Shown: one piece after another, positions 1 through 5,408 of the stretch
Layout of the letters: every line of letters begins with the position of its first letter
Numbering within the stretch: the first letter of the stretch is position 1
Origin: CBDUUP01 sp965370435
Lineage (GTDB): Bacteria > Chloroflexota > Anaerolineae > Anaerolineales > UBA11579
Direction of reading: 5' to 3'
NCBI GenBank assembly: GCA_965370435.1
Contig: CBDUUP010000108.1
Span: forward strand, 1-11,763
Length of the DNA stretch: 11,763 nucleotides
Made by a program: the position numbers and the translations under genes
Notes under the pieces: model-generated
The model's input: only the letters and a program-made list of their open reading frames with translations
What the model was told of the DNA's origin: nothing
Databases searched by the model: none

Positions 1-117
1 GTTATAATTAGGCGCCCGCTGTTGGAGGATTTCATAAGCTTTCTCGAATTTTTGTTTCGCAGCCTCGAATTCTCCCAGCGCGACTGAAAAATTTCTCTTG
101 CGCTCAAACCGAATCAT
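1..117 (-). CDS. TPR-like protein fragment, cut by the left edge
   Basis: The minus strand is open from an ATG at 117-115 to the window edge, giving 39 codons. The end of the translation reads GEFEAAKQKFEKAYEI followed by a proline a few residues later. This matches the second helix of a tetratricopeptide repeat: Gly, aromatic, Ala, Phe and Ala at the usual spacing, then Pro. TPR units are protein-protein interaction scaffolds. The frame can be extended upstream of the ATG only to an in-frame TAA near 163, and no Shine-Dalgarno sequence precedes the ATG. The methyltransferase terminator (122-152) lies directly upstream. The frame therefore starts in the middle of a repeat with no visible expression signals, which suggests a remnant of a larger TPR gene or a misplaced start. 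The protein continues outside the window, so its real size is unknown. Confidence 0.35.
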   Translation of the reverse strand, partial: MIRFERKRNFSVALGEFEAAKQKFEKAYEILQQRAPNYN

Positions 118-121
118 GCAC

Positions 122-152
122 AAAAACCGCCCAAGATCAATCTTGGGCGGTT
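122..152 (-). terminator. Intrinsic terminator of the MttB-family gene
   Basis: Positions 125-137 and 140-152 are perfect 13-bp inverted copies (AACCGCCCAAGAT and its complement), separated by 2 nt, so the folded loop is about 4-8 nt. Read on the minus strand, the stem ends in an unbroken run of five T at 126-122. It lies 40 nt past the TGA of the methyltransferase gene, the usual place for a rho-independent terminator. Confidence 0.88.
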
Positions 153-192
153 CTAAATCTTATCCTAACAGTAAGGGTGGAGAGTTTGCTGC

Positions 193-1629
193 TCAGATAA
201 GGTTGTCATCCGCCTTGCGCATGATATCTTCCAGTTTTGCGATCACATTATCGGGCAGGGGATTCTTCGGCGGGCTGGCTAGGATTTCTTCCACTTTCAC
301 CTTTGCTTTATCATATAAATCCGGCCTTCCCAGCTCAACCCACTGCTCGTACGGACTGCGGTCAACCAGCGCTGGTTTAACAAACTCAGTACTCCGTGCA
401 GCTTTGCGAGTATTACGCTGACGCAGGAAATGCCCACCTGGCCCAACCTCCTTGATATCTTCAAAATAATTCTTTTCGGGCGAAGTATCCACGCCATCCC
501 TGAGACGCTGGCACATGCGGGCGATCTCGTCATCGACCACGATCTGTTCCAACGACATCATATTGCTGGTATTTAACCCCCCGGGACCCTGGATCAAGTC
601 TGCGCCGCTGAGTACCAGGGGCAATGTAGTCACGAATTTCTCCATGACAGCCTGCGGGCCGTGCTCATTGGCCTCTGCCAGGCAGCCGGCTTGTTCATTG
701 GGCAGGTCGTAGAATTTCGCCATTTCGCCGCGTGCGCCAGCCTGCAAAACCATTTCGGGTGAACCTTCCAGGAAATTGCCGGTGCGAAAGTCTGTGCTGC
801 CGGGAGCATCTCCCATAATAATGGGCGTGCCCGGTTTTGCCAGTTGGAAAAGGACCAAAGCGGAAAGCGCCTCGGCGTTGGCCAGGGTAATGTTGGAGAA
901 CAGACTGGCTGGGCCGGTCGAACCAGCAGAGGGCATCGGGTAGAGGCAGATAGGAACTTCGTAATCCAGCAACTCCAGGTAAGCGTCACACATTTGACCT
1001 TCATGCCCCAGTGGAGGCAGGGTACAGTAAACTACAGAGTAGATCTTTCTTTCTCGAACAGCATCCTGGCTGCCGAGAATTGCTTCGAGAGCTTCTAGAA
1101 TAAAAGGAACTTCTTCTGGTCCCTCTAACTCATCCTGAATATGTAACGAGGTGTACATGTAGGAAGCGATCGCTGCTTTGACTTTGGCGGATGCTTGGTC
1201 GAATTCATGAATCGTAGTGGTCCAAACGACAGAAGAAAATTCCATCTCGTCAAAAACACGCAGCAATTCAATATTGTCCTGATAATTAGAGACCCTGCGC
1301 TCGCCTGTTTTAAAATCGCGGATGAAGATTCCGCCGTTATCCAGCACATAACCGCTGCGCAGCGCAGGCAGTTTGAAGTTTTTTTCCGGCAGCCGCGCTC
1401 CCAACGTAAATTCCTTTGGAGCGGAAGCCAGCGCATGATCCACTAACTCTTCAGAGATGCGTACGATTTTGGTTTCATCGTCCACCTTAGCGCCGTGTTT
1501 TTTTAGGATTTGGCGCGCTTTTTGGCTATGGAATTGGGCCCCGACCTCATTGAGAATACGGAGACTTTCATGATGGATAAGTTGTTTTTCATCTTCCGAT
1601 AGTATCTGACTCTGTAATTGCATATTCAT
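193..1629 (-). CDS. MttB-superfamily methyltransferase (non-pyrrolysine type)
   Basis: The product has 478 residues and resembles the trimethylamine methyltransferase (MttB) superfamily along its whole length, close to the usual 470-495. Recognisable stretches are the N-terminal IHHESLRILNEVG helix, YVLDNGG, PSAGSTGPASL, GTPIIMGDAPGSTDFRTGNF and SGADLIQGPGG. Members move a methyl group from a methylated amine to a corrinoid protein in the cytoplasm. Founding MttB enzymes carry pyrrolysine read from an in-frame amber codon. This frame is full length without any internal TAG, so it belongs to the non-Pyl group that includes the glycine betaine enzyme MtgB and relatives for proline betaine and carnitine. 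No corrinoid protein, reactivase or transporter gene is adjacent, so the substrate cannot be named. Start: ATG at 1629-1627 follows the purine stretch AAGGAAAGG directly, and the second ATG at 1623-1621 has better spacing (6 nt), so translation may begin two codons later. It appears monocistronic, with a terminator on both sides. Confidence 0.9.
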   Translation of the reverse strand: MNMQLQSQILSEDEKQLIHHESLRILNEVGAQFHSQKARQILKKHGAKVDDETKIVRISEELVDHALASAPKEFTLGARLPEKNFKLPALRSGYVLDNGGIFIRDFKTGERRVSNYQDNIELLRVFDEMEFSSVVWTTTIHEFDQASAKVKAAIASYMYTSLHIQDELEGPEEVPFILEALEAILGSQDAVRERKIYSVVYCTLPPLGHEGQMCDAYLELLDYEVPICLYPMPSAGSTGPASLFSNITLANAEALSALVLFQLAKPGTPIIMGDAPGSTDFRTGNFLEGSPEMVLQAGARGEMAKFYDLPNEQAGCLAEANEHGPQAVMEKFVTTLPLVLSGADLIQGPGGLNTSNMMSLEQIVVDDEIARMCQRLRDGVDTSPEKNYFEDIKEVGPGGHFLRQRNTRKAARSTEFVKPALVDRSPYEQWVELGRPDLYDKAKVKVEEILASPPKNPLPDNVIAKLEDIMRKADDNLI

Positions 1630-1659
1630 CCTTTCCTTGTCTGATTGCTTAGTGTTTCT

Positions 1660-1665
1660 ATTTTA
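1660..1665 (-). promoter_or_regulatory. Possible -10 element for the MttB-family gene
   Basis: On the minus strand TAAAAT (1665-1660) matches the sigma-70 -10 hexamer at 5 of 6 bases and would start a roughly 24-nt leader before the ATG at 1629. No good -35 hexamer lies 16-18 nt upstream. Because a terminator separates this gene from the upstream tRNA, a promoter in this 57-nt gap is expected. Confidence 0.35.
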
Positions 1666-1686
1666 CCCCAACCCATTCTCTCAAAC

Positions 1687-1713
1687 GAAAAAACGCCTGA
1701 GGGCGTTTTTTTT
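1687..1713 (-). terminator. Hairpin terminator after the tRNA, bidirectional in form
   Basis: ACGCC (1693-1697) pairs with GGCGT (1702-1706) across a TGAG loop. The flanking A-run (1688-1693) and T-run (1706-1713) lengthen the stem and provide a U-tract in either direction. On the minus strand it begins 5 nt past the tRNA 3' end, so it should end the tRNA transcript and insulate the methyltransferase gene. No plus-strand gene reads into it. Confidence 0.8.
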
Positions 1714-1717
1714 GTAA

Positions 1718-1791
1718 TACCCCAGGAGGGAGTCGAACCCACAACCTAAGCTTTAGGAGAGCTTCGCTCTGTCCAATTGAGCTACTGGGGT
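1718..1791 (-). tRNA. tRNA-Arg, anticodon CCU
   Basis: The 74-nt minus-strand sequence folds as a full cloverleaf. The acceptor arm is ACCCCAG with CTGGGGT and discriminator A. U8 and A9 are present. The D-stem is GCUC/GAGC with a GG-containing loop. The anticodon stem AAGCU/AGCUU carries loop CUCCUAA with anticodon CCU (complement of 1755-1757). The variable loop is AGGUU and the T-loop is UUCGACU. CCU reads the arginine codon AGG. CCA is not encoded; the next bases are UUA. The T-stem GUGGG/CCCUC has four pairs and a U50-U64 mismatch. The promoter is at 1801-1829 and a terminator follows at 1713-1687, so it is a single-gene transcript. Confidence 0.95.
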
Positions 1792-1800
1792 AATGAGTAG

Positions 1801-1829
1801 ATTATAGCATCCTGTTCAACGCGGGGCAA
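1801..1829 (-). promoter_or_regulatory. Sigma-70-type promoter of the tRNA-Arg gene
   Basis: On the minus strand TTGCCC (1829-1824, 4 of 6 matches to the -35 consensus) and a perfect TATAAT (1806-1801) are separated by exactly 17 nt. The predicted start point near 1794 is only about 3 nt before the tRNA 5' end at 1791, consistent with a short leader trimmed by RNase P. Confidence 0.85.
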
Positions 1830-1975
1830 GGAGTTTTTTTTTCCGCCCGGTGCAGGTCCAACCCACTTATGTCGCCAATTCCAATTGGAGTCCACTCGTA
1901 CCAATTGCCCAACTCCTGGTATCATTATCCTCGCAAATATTGGAGACCATCATAACAATGAACAAGGAAATAGCG

Positions 1976-2929
1976 ATGACGAAACATCCCCCTGAAGGCG
2001 GCGCACTCCCCAAACGAGCCCTGGTGCTTTCCGGCGGCGGTGGGCGGGGGGCATTTGAATGCGGCGCGATTGAGAAGCTGGCAGAACTCGGCTGGCAGCC
2101 GGATGTGCTGGTGGGCACCTCCATCGGCTCCATGAACGCCGCGGTCTGGGCGCTGGACGGCGTCCAGGGTGTGGGCAAGATGTGGGACCAACTGCGCACC
2201 CGGAAAATGCACCGCTTCCTCCGCCTGTGGCCCTGGAAAAGCCTGCTCGACCGCGCCGCCTGGAGAAAGACCCTCCAGACTTTTGCCCCTGAAGAGCGCC
2301 TGAAAAATATGAACGCCGCGCTCTACATCGTCGCCACCCATATCGCCACCGGCGATCCTGTCGTGTTCACCAACTCGGTGGATTACGACGGCAGCAAACC
2401 GTTTTATCAAAAAGTCCCCGCCATCAACCACGACCACCTGCTGGCCAGTTCCGCCATCCCCTACGTCTATCCTCGCATCCCGGTAGAAGATGACGACCAC
2501 TGGGACGGCGCGGTGACGTACAATTCCCCCCTGCGCCCGGCTATTGATTCGAAAGCCCTCGAGATCCTGGTTGTCCTGCTCACGCCCTATCACAATATTC
2601 TAAAACCCGGCCTCCAACTCCCTCCCGCTTTGTCCGGCATCGCCGGGAAGATCGGCCACCTGCTCGACATCACCATCACCGCCACCTTTGAGAATGACTT
2701 CGAACAAATGCGTAAGATTAACAAGGACATTATCGGTAATATAGCCAAACCGAATCACCGAAAAATCAAATGCTCCATGATAGGCCCCGAGGACTGGATG
2801 CCCTCTGTGGACATCCTCTCCTACCGTCCCAAACGGATCGAGAAGATGCGGGCGGATGGGAGGGAAGCTGCCCAAAGGACTTGGGACCGGATCAAGGAGC
2901 AGGGCTGGGATTCGTTAGTAGGTCTGTAA
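1976..2929 (+). CDS. Patatin-like phospholipase / acyl hydrolase
   Basis: Translated from the ATG at 1976 the product has 317 residues. It carries the patatin hallmarks: the glycine-rich oxyanion loop SGGGGRGAFE at residues 19-28, the nucleophile elbow GTSIG with Ser49, and the dyad aspartate in DGA at Asp177. These enzymes hydrolyse fatty-acyl esters of phospholipids or other lipids with a Ser-Asp dyad. No signal peptide or membrane segment is visible, so it is probably cytoplasmic or membrane-peripheral. Start: the frame is open back to 1850, but the ATG at 1976 has AAGGA (from 1963) at good spacing, whereas the ATG at 1958 and those further upstream do not, and the catalytic domain begins about 14 residues in. 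I see no convincing promoter between the divergent tRNA and this gene. The next gene has its own promoter, so it is probably monocistronic. The lipid substrate is unknown. Confidence 0.9.
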   Translation: MTKHPPEGGALPKRALVLSGGGGRGAFECGAIEKLAELGWQPDVLVGTSIGSMNAAVWALDGVQGVGKMWDQLRTRKMHRFLRLWPWKSLLDRAAWRKTLQTFAPEERLKNMNAALYIVATHIATGDPVVFTNSVDYDGSKPFYQKVPAINHDHLLASSAIPYVYPRIPVEDDDHWDGAVTYNSPLRPAIDSKALEILVVLLTPYHNILKPGLQLPPALSGIAGKIGHLLDITITATFENDFEQMRKINKDIIGNIAKPNHRKIKCSMIGPEDWMPSVDILSYRPKRIEKMRADGREAAQRTWDRIKEQGWDSLVGL

Positions 2930-2941
2930 TCACAATCTCCC

Positions 2942-2960
2942 TCGAAATCCATTCGAAATC
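2942..2960 (+). repeat. 8-bp direct repeat upstream of the stress-protein promoter
   Basis: TCGAAATC occurs at 2942-2949 and again at 2953-2960, an 11-bp period or about one helical turn. The second copy ends 4 nt before the -35 hexamer at 2965. The placement fits a binding site for an activator or repressor of the two-gene operon, but chance cannot be excluded. Confidence 0.4.
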
Positions 2961-2964
2961 AAGA

Positions 2965-2993
2965 TTGAATATTTTTGCCTATCACAGTAAAAT
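2965..2993 (+). promoter_or_regulatory. Sigma-70-type promoter of the UspA-like/permease operon
   Basis: TTGAAT (2965-2970, 4 of 6 matches to the -35 consensus) and TAAAAT (2988-2993, 5 of 6 to the -10) are spaced by exactly 17 nt. A start near 3000 gives a leader of about 28 nt carrying the strong ribosome site GAGGAGG (3016-3022), 5 nt before the ATG at 3028. Confidence 0.7.
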
Positions 2994-3027
2994 AGTATGC
3001 TGAAAGAAATGACCTGAGGAGGTTTTC

Positions 3028-3471
3028 ATGTCTGGAATCGTATGCGCCATCCGGGCCGGGCCGGGCAGCCGCCCTACCATAGATAAAGCCATCCAACTGG
3101 CCGGAGAAACCGGCCTGACCTTGTACTTCCTATACGTCGTCAACCTGGACTTTATGGCTCACACCACCAGCAGCCGCACCCAGACCATCTACAAAGAACT
3201 TGACCAGATGGGAGAATTCATCCTGCTGAACGCCCAATCCACCGCCGAAACCCAGGGCGTCACCGCCGAGGGGGTCGTGCGCCACGGGCAGGTCGGCGAG
3301 GAGATCATCGGCCTCTCGCAAGAGATGGACGCGGATTACGTCATTCTGGGCCAACCTCAAGACCAACCCGAGGAAAACGTCTTCGCCGATGACCAGTTCC
3401 AGCAGTTCATCCAACGCATCGAAGAGGAAGGCGGCGTGGAAGTCGTTTTGGTAGAAGGGGAGGGAGCATGA
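3028..3471 (+). CDS. Universal stress protein (UspA)-like protein, no ATP motif
   Basis: This 147-residue protein has the alternating beta/alpha pattern of a single UspA domain: an opening strand SGIVCAIRAG, the helix TIDKAIQLAGETG, strand LTLYFLYVVNLDF, strand VTAEGVVRHGQ, helix EEIIGLSQEMDADYVILGQ and a closing strand VEVVLVEG. Length is typical for the family. ATP-binding members have an Asp after the first strand and a G-x2-G-x9-G-S/T loop after VILG. Here the Asp position is Arg and the loop is QPQDQPEENVF, so a non-nucleotide-binding type is inferred. It starts at an ATG with a strong ribosome site, and its TGA overlaps the ATG of the permease gene (ATGA), implying translational coupling. 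By analogy with UspA domains linked to transporters it may modulate the permease. That role is inference. Confidence 0.85.
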   Translation: MSGIVCAIRAGPGSRPTIDKAIQLAGETGLTLYFLYVVNLDFMAHTTSSRTQTIYKELDQMGEFILLNAQSTAETQGVTAEGVVRHGQVGEEIIGLSQEMDADYVILGQPQDQPEENVFADDQFQQFIQRIEEEGGVEVVLVEGEGA

Positions 3472-5168
3472 GAAAGCCGCTGCGCCTCTCTCTCCTGGTC
3501 GCCGTCTTACTAGCCGCCGCTCTGGCGCTGGTTTGGACGGGGAGAAATTCTCAAGCCCAAGATGAACCCTCCTCCCCTTTGCTGGTCGGCAGCATTCGCG
3601 ACCGGCAAGAATCACCTGTGGCCGGGGCGCTGGTAACGCTGTTAGGCCCCGACGGCGAGGAACCCTTATCCGAGGCCCTCACCCAGCCCGATGGCCGCTA
3701 TGCTTTGGCCGCGCCTGAGGCCATTCCAGACTCCCTGAAGGTCCATATCAGTCGCTCCCATTTTCAAGAGTTGGACCTCCAACTGAGCGAGGCGGAGATA
3801 CAAAGTCTGCGCGACGGCGAGACCCTCGCCCTCCAGAAGGCCACCCTGGAGCGCCGCATCAGCCTGGCCTTCTGGCTCGCCACCATCGTCTTCGTGATCG
3901 TGCTGATCCTCATTGTCAGCGGAAAGCTCCACAACACCCTGGCCGCGCTGGTGGGCGCTTCACTGCTGTTCGCCATTAGTTATCTAGGACGCCCCATTAG
4001 CGAGAGTTTCTTTGTCTTTAACTTCCAGGGTTCAATGCAATACATTGACTGGAACGTGATCTTCCTCATCATGGGCATGATGATCGTGATCGCGGTTGTA
4101 GAACACACCGGCATCTTCCAGTGGATGGCCTTCTTCGCCTACCGTATCTCTGGAGGCCGCACCTGGCTGCTGCTGACGATTCTGATGTTGATCACCGGGG
4201 TAGCGTCCGCATTCTTGGACAACGTGACCACCATGCTTTTGATGACGCCCATCACCGTGCAGATCGCCCTGGCCATGGGCATCAGCCCTCTGGCCCTGCT
4301 GATCCCCGAAGTGATGGCTTCCAACGTGATCGGCGTCAGCACCCTGGTCGGCACGCCCACCAACATCCTCATCGGCTCCTACGCCGAGATCTCCTTCACT
4401 GGATTCCTCACCAACCTCACCCCGGGCGTATTGCTGGCCTTCGTTGGACTGGTGATCTATTCCAGTATTTCGTTCAAAGATGATTTGGCGAAAGCCCACG
4501 GCGCCTCCCCGCGGTTGATGGAAAAGCTGGCCGAGAGCGGCCGCATCACCGAGCCGGAACACCTCAAGAAAGCCGGTTGGGTAGGGTTGGGCATGCTGCT
4601 CCTTTTTGTTCTCGGCGAGAAAATACACTTACTGCCTGCTGTGACCGCCTTGATGGGCGCTACCGCTCTGCTGGTCTGGATTAAGCCCAACATTGAAGAA
4701 ATGATCGAAGCGGTGGACTGGACCACGCTGGTGTTCTTCATCAGCCTCTTCATCGTAGTCGGGGGCATCCAGGAGGTAGGCCTGATAAGTTACATTGCCG
4801 ACGGCATCGCGTGGTTGGTGGGCGACAGCTTGCTGCTGTCCATGCTGGCCGTCACCTGGCTCAGCGCGATTCTCTCCATGGTGATCGCCAATATCCCCTT
4901 CACCGCCGCCATGCTGCCGGTGGTGGGCTTCCTCACCGCCACGGTACCCGGCGCTGGAAACAACGCGCTGTTCTTCTGCCTGTCGGTTGGGGCGGCCATG
5001 GGCGGCAACGGCTCGTTGATCGGCGCTTCGGCCAACATGGTCACCGCCGGGATCGCCGAAAGCGCGGGATATCCCATCACTTACAAATACTTCCTGAAAA
5101 AGGGTTTCCCCGCGCTATTGATCACCGTATCCTTGTCGTTCATCTGGTTGTTGATACGCTTCTTGTAG
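3468..5168 (+). CDS. ArsB/NhaD-type (SLC13-like) permease with exported N-terminal domain
   Basis: The 566-residue product has three parts. Residues 1-30 look like a signal peptide or signal anchor (MRKPLRL, a hydrophobic stretch, then SQAQ). Residues about 38-102 fit a carboxypeptidase-regulatory-like or CnaB-like beta-sandwich: GSIRDRQESPVAGALVTLLG, then QPDGRYALAAP. Residues about 131-566 are a polytopic ion-transporter domain with duplicated motifs: FLDNVTTMLLMTPIT from 249 with GTPTN at 295-299, and NIPFTAAMLP from 475 with GASAN at 519-523. This is the ArsB/NhaD/CitM layout of ion-transporter-superfamily permeases, which export arsenite, exchange Na+ for H+ or import dicarboxylates. No arsenic genes are nearby, so an anion or sodium role is as likely. 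The gene overlaps the UspA-like gene by 4 nt, with a GGAGG-like site inside its end. The extracytoplasmic domain before the first transporter helix is unusual. Confidence 0.88.
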   Translation: MRKPLRLSLLVAVLLAAALALVWTGRNSQAQDEPSSPLLVGSIRDRQESPVAGALVTLLGPDGEEPLSEALTQPDGRYALAAPEAIPDSLKVHISRSHFQELDLQLSEAEIQSLRDGETLALQKATLERRISLAFWLATIVFVIVLILIVSGKLHNTLAALVGASLLFAISYLGRPISESFFVFNFQGSMQYIDWNVIFLIMGMMIVIAVVEHTGIFQWMAFFAYRISGGRTWLLLTILMLITGVASAFLDNVTTMLLMTPITVQIALAMGISPLALLIPEVMASNVIGVSTLVGTPTNILIGSYAEISFTGFLTNLTPGVLLAFVGLVIYSSISFKDDLAKAHGASPRLMEKLAESGRITEPEHLKKAGWVGLGMLLLFVLGEKIHLLPAVTALMGATALLVWIKPNIEEMIEAVDWTTLVFFISLFIVVGGIQEVGLISYIADGIAWLVGDSLLLSMLAVTWLSAILSMVIANIPFTAAMLPVVGFLTATVPGAGNNALFFCLSVGAAMGGNGSLIGASANMVTAGIAESAGYPITYKYFLKKGFPALLITVSLSFIWLLIRFL

Positions 5169-5214
5169 CCAAACTAGCCTCCAAACTGAAAGGCGCCCTA
5201 ACATATCTGTCAGG

Positions 5215-5243
5215 TGGAATCTTGACTGCCAGACGGTACAATA
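5215..5243 (+). promoter_or_regulatory. Possible promoter of the diguanylate cyclase gene
   Basis: In the 240-nt gap before the cyclase, TACAAT (5238-5243, 5 of 6 matches to the -10 consensus) lies 17 nt after TGGAAT (5215-5220, only 3 of 6 to the -35). A better -35-like TTGACT at 5222 sits only 10 nt from that -10, which is too close. The leader would be about 160 nt long and would include the hairpin at 5258-5287. Confidence 0.3.
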
Positions 5244-5257
5244 TAGACAGAAGCCAA

Positions 5258-5287
5258 GTTGAACCGCCAACTACGCGGAGGTTCAAC
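5258..5287. repeat. Inverted repeat in the leader of the cyclase gene
   Basis: GTTGAACCGCC (5258-5268) and GGAGGTTCAAC (5277-5287) form an 11-bp stem with one mismatch and an 8-nt loop. No T-run follows, so it is a poor intrinsic terminator. It could be an RNA structure in the 5' leader or a dyad protein site. The rest of 5169-5408 shows no gene or other recognisable structure apart from the ribosome site GAGG at 5397-5400. Confidence 0.55.
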
Positions 5288-5408
5288 CTGATTTCTCTAT
5301 AAATATCTATGCCCCAACGCCATCAAGCCTGCTGTTTCCACGCGGCTTTCCGGCTTCGGCCCACACCCCAAAGGGATTCCCGAAATTGTATAGTTTGAGG
5401 ACCAAGCA

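Noticed and set aside
98..421. Plus-strand 107-codon open frame over the methyltransferase 3' end
   Set aside because: It runs antisense through the terminator hairpin and the MttB coding region, has no ribosome site, and the translation matches no family I recognise.
1850..1975. Upstream extension of the patatin frame, with possible starts at 1850 and 1958
   Set aside because: The extra residues show no patatin or signal-peptide character and neither ATG has a well-spaced ribosome site; the ATG at 1976 does.
1925..2593. 222-codon minus-strand frame opposite the patatin gene
   Set aside because: It is the complement of a strongly supported gene, a common by-product of GC-rich codon use, and shows no domain.
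3130..3615. 161-codon minus-strand frame opposite the UspA-like gene
   Set aside because: It is antisense to two real overlapping genes, with low-complexity composition and no ribosome site.
4032..4628. 198-codon minus-strand frame opposite the permease
   Set aside because: It is rich in His, Gln, Asp and Gly because it is the complement of hydrophobic codons; it is not a plausible protein.
3468..5168. Naming the permease an arsenite pump (ArsB)
   Set aside because: ArsB, NhaD and dicarboxylate members share these motifs, and there is no ArsR, ArsC or ArsA gene in the window.
5222..5243. TTGACT plus TACAAT as a promoter pair
   Set aside because: The spacer is only 10 nt, too short for a sigma-70 promoter.
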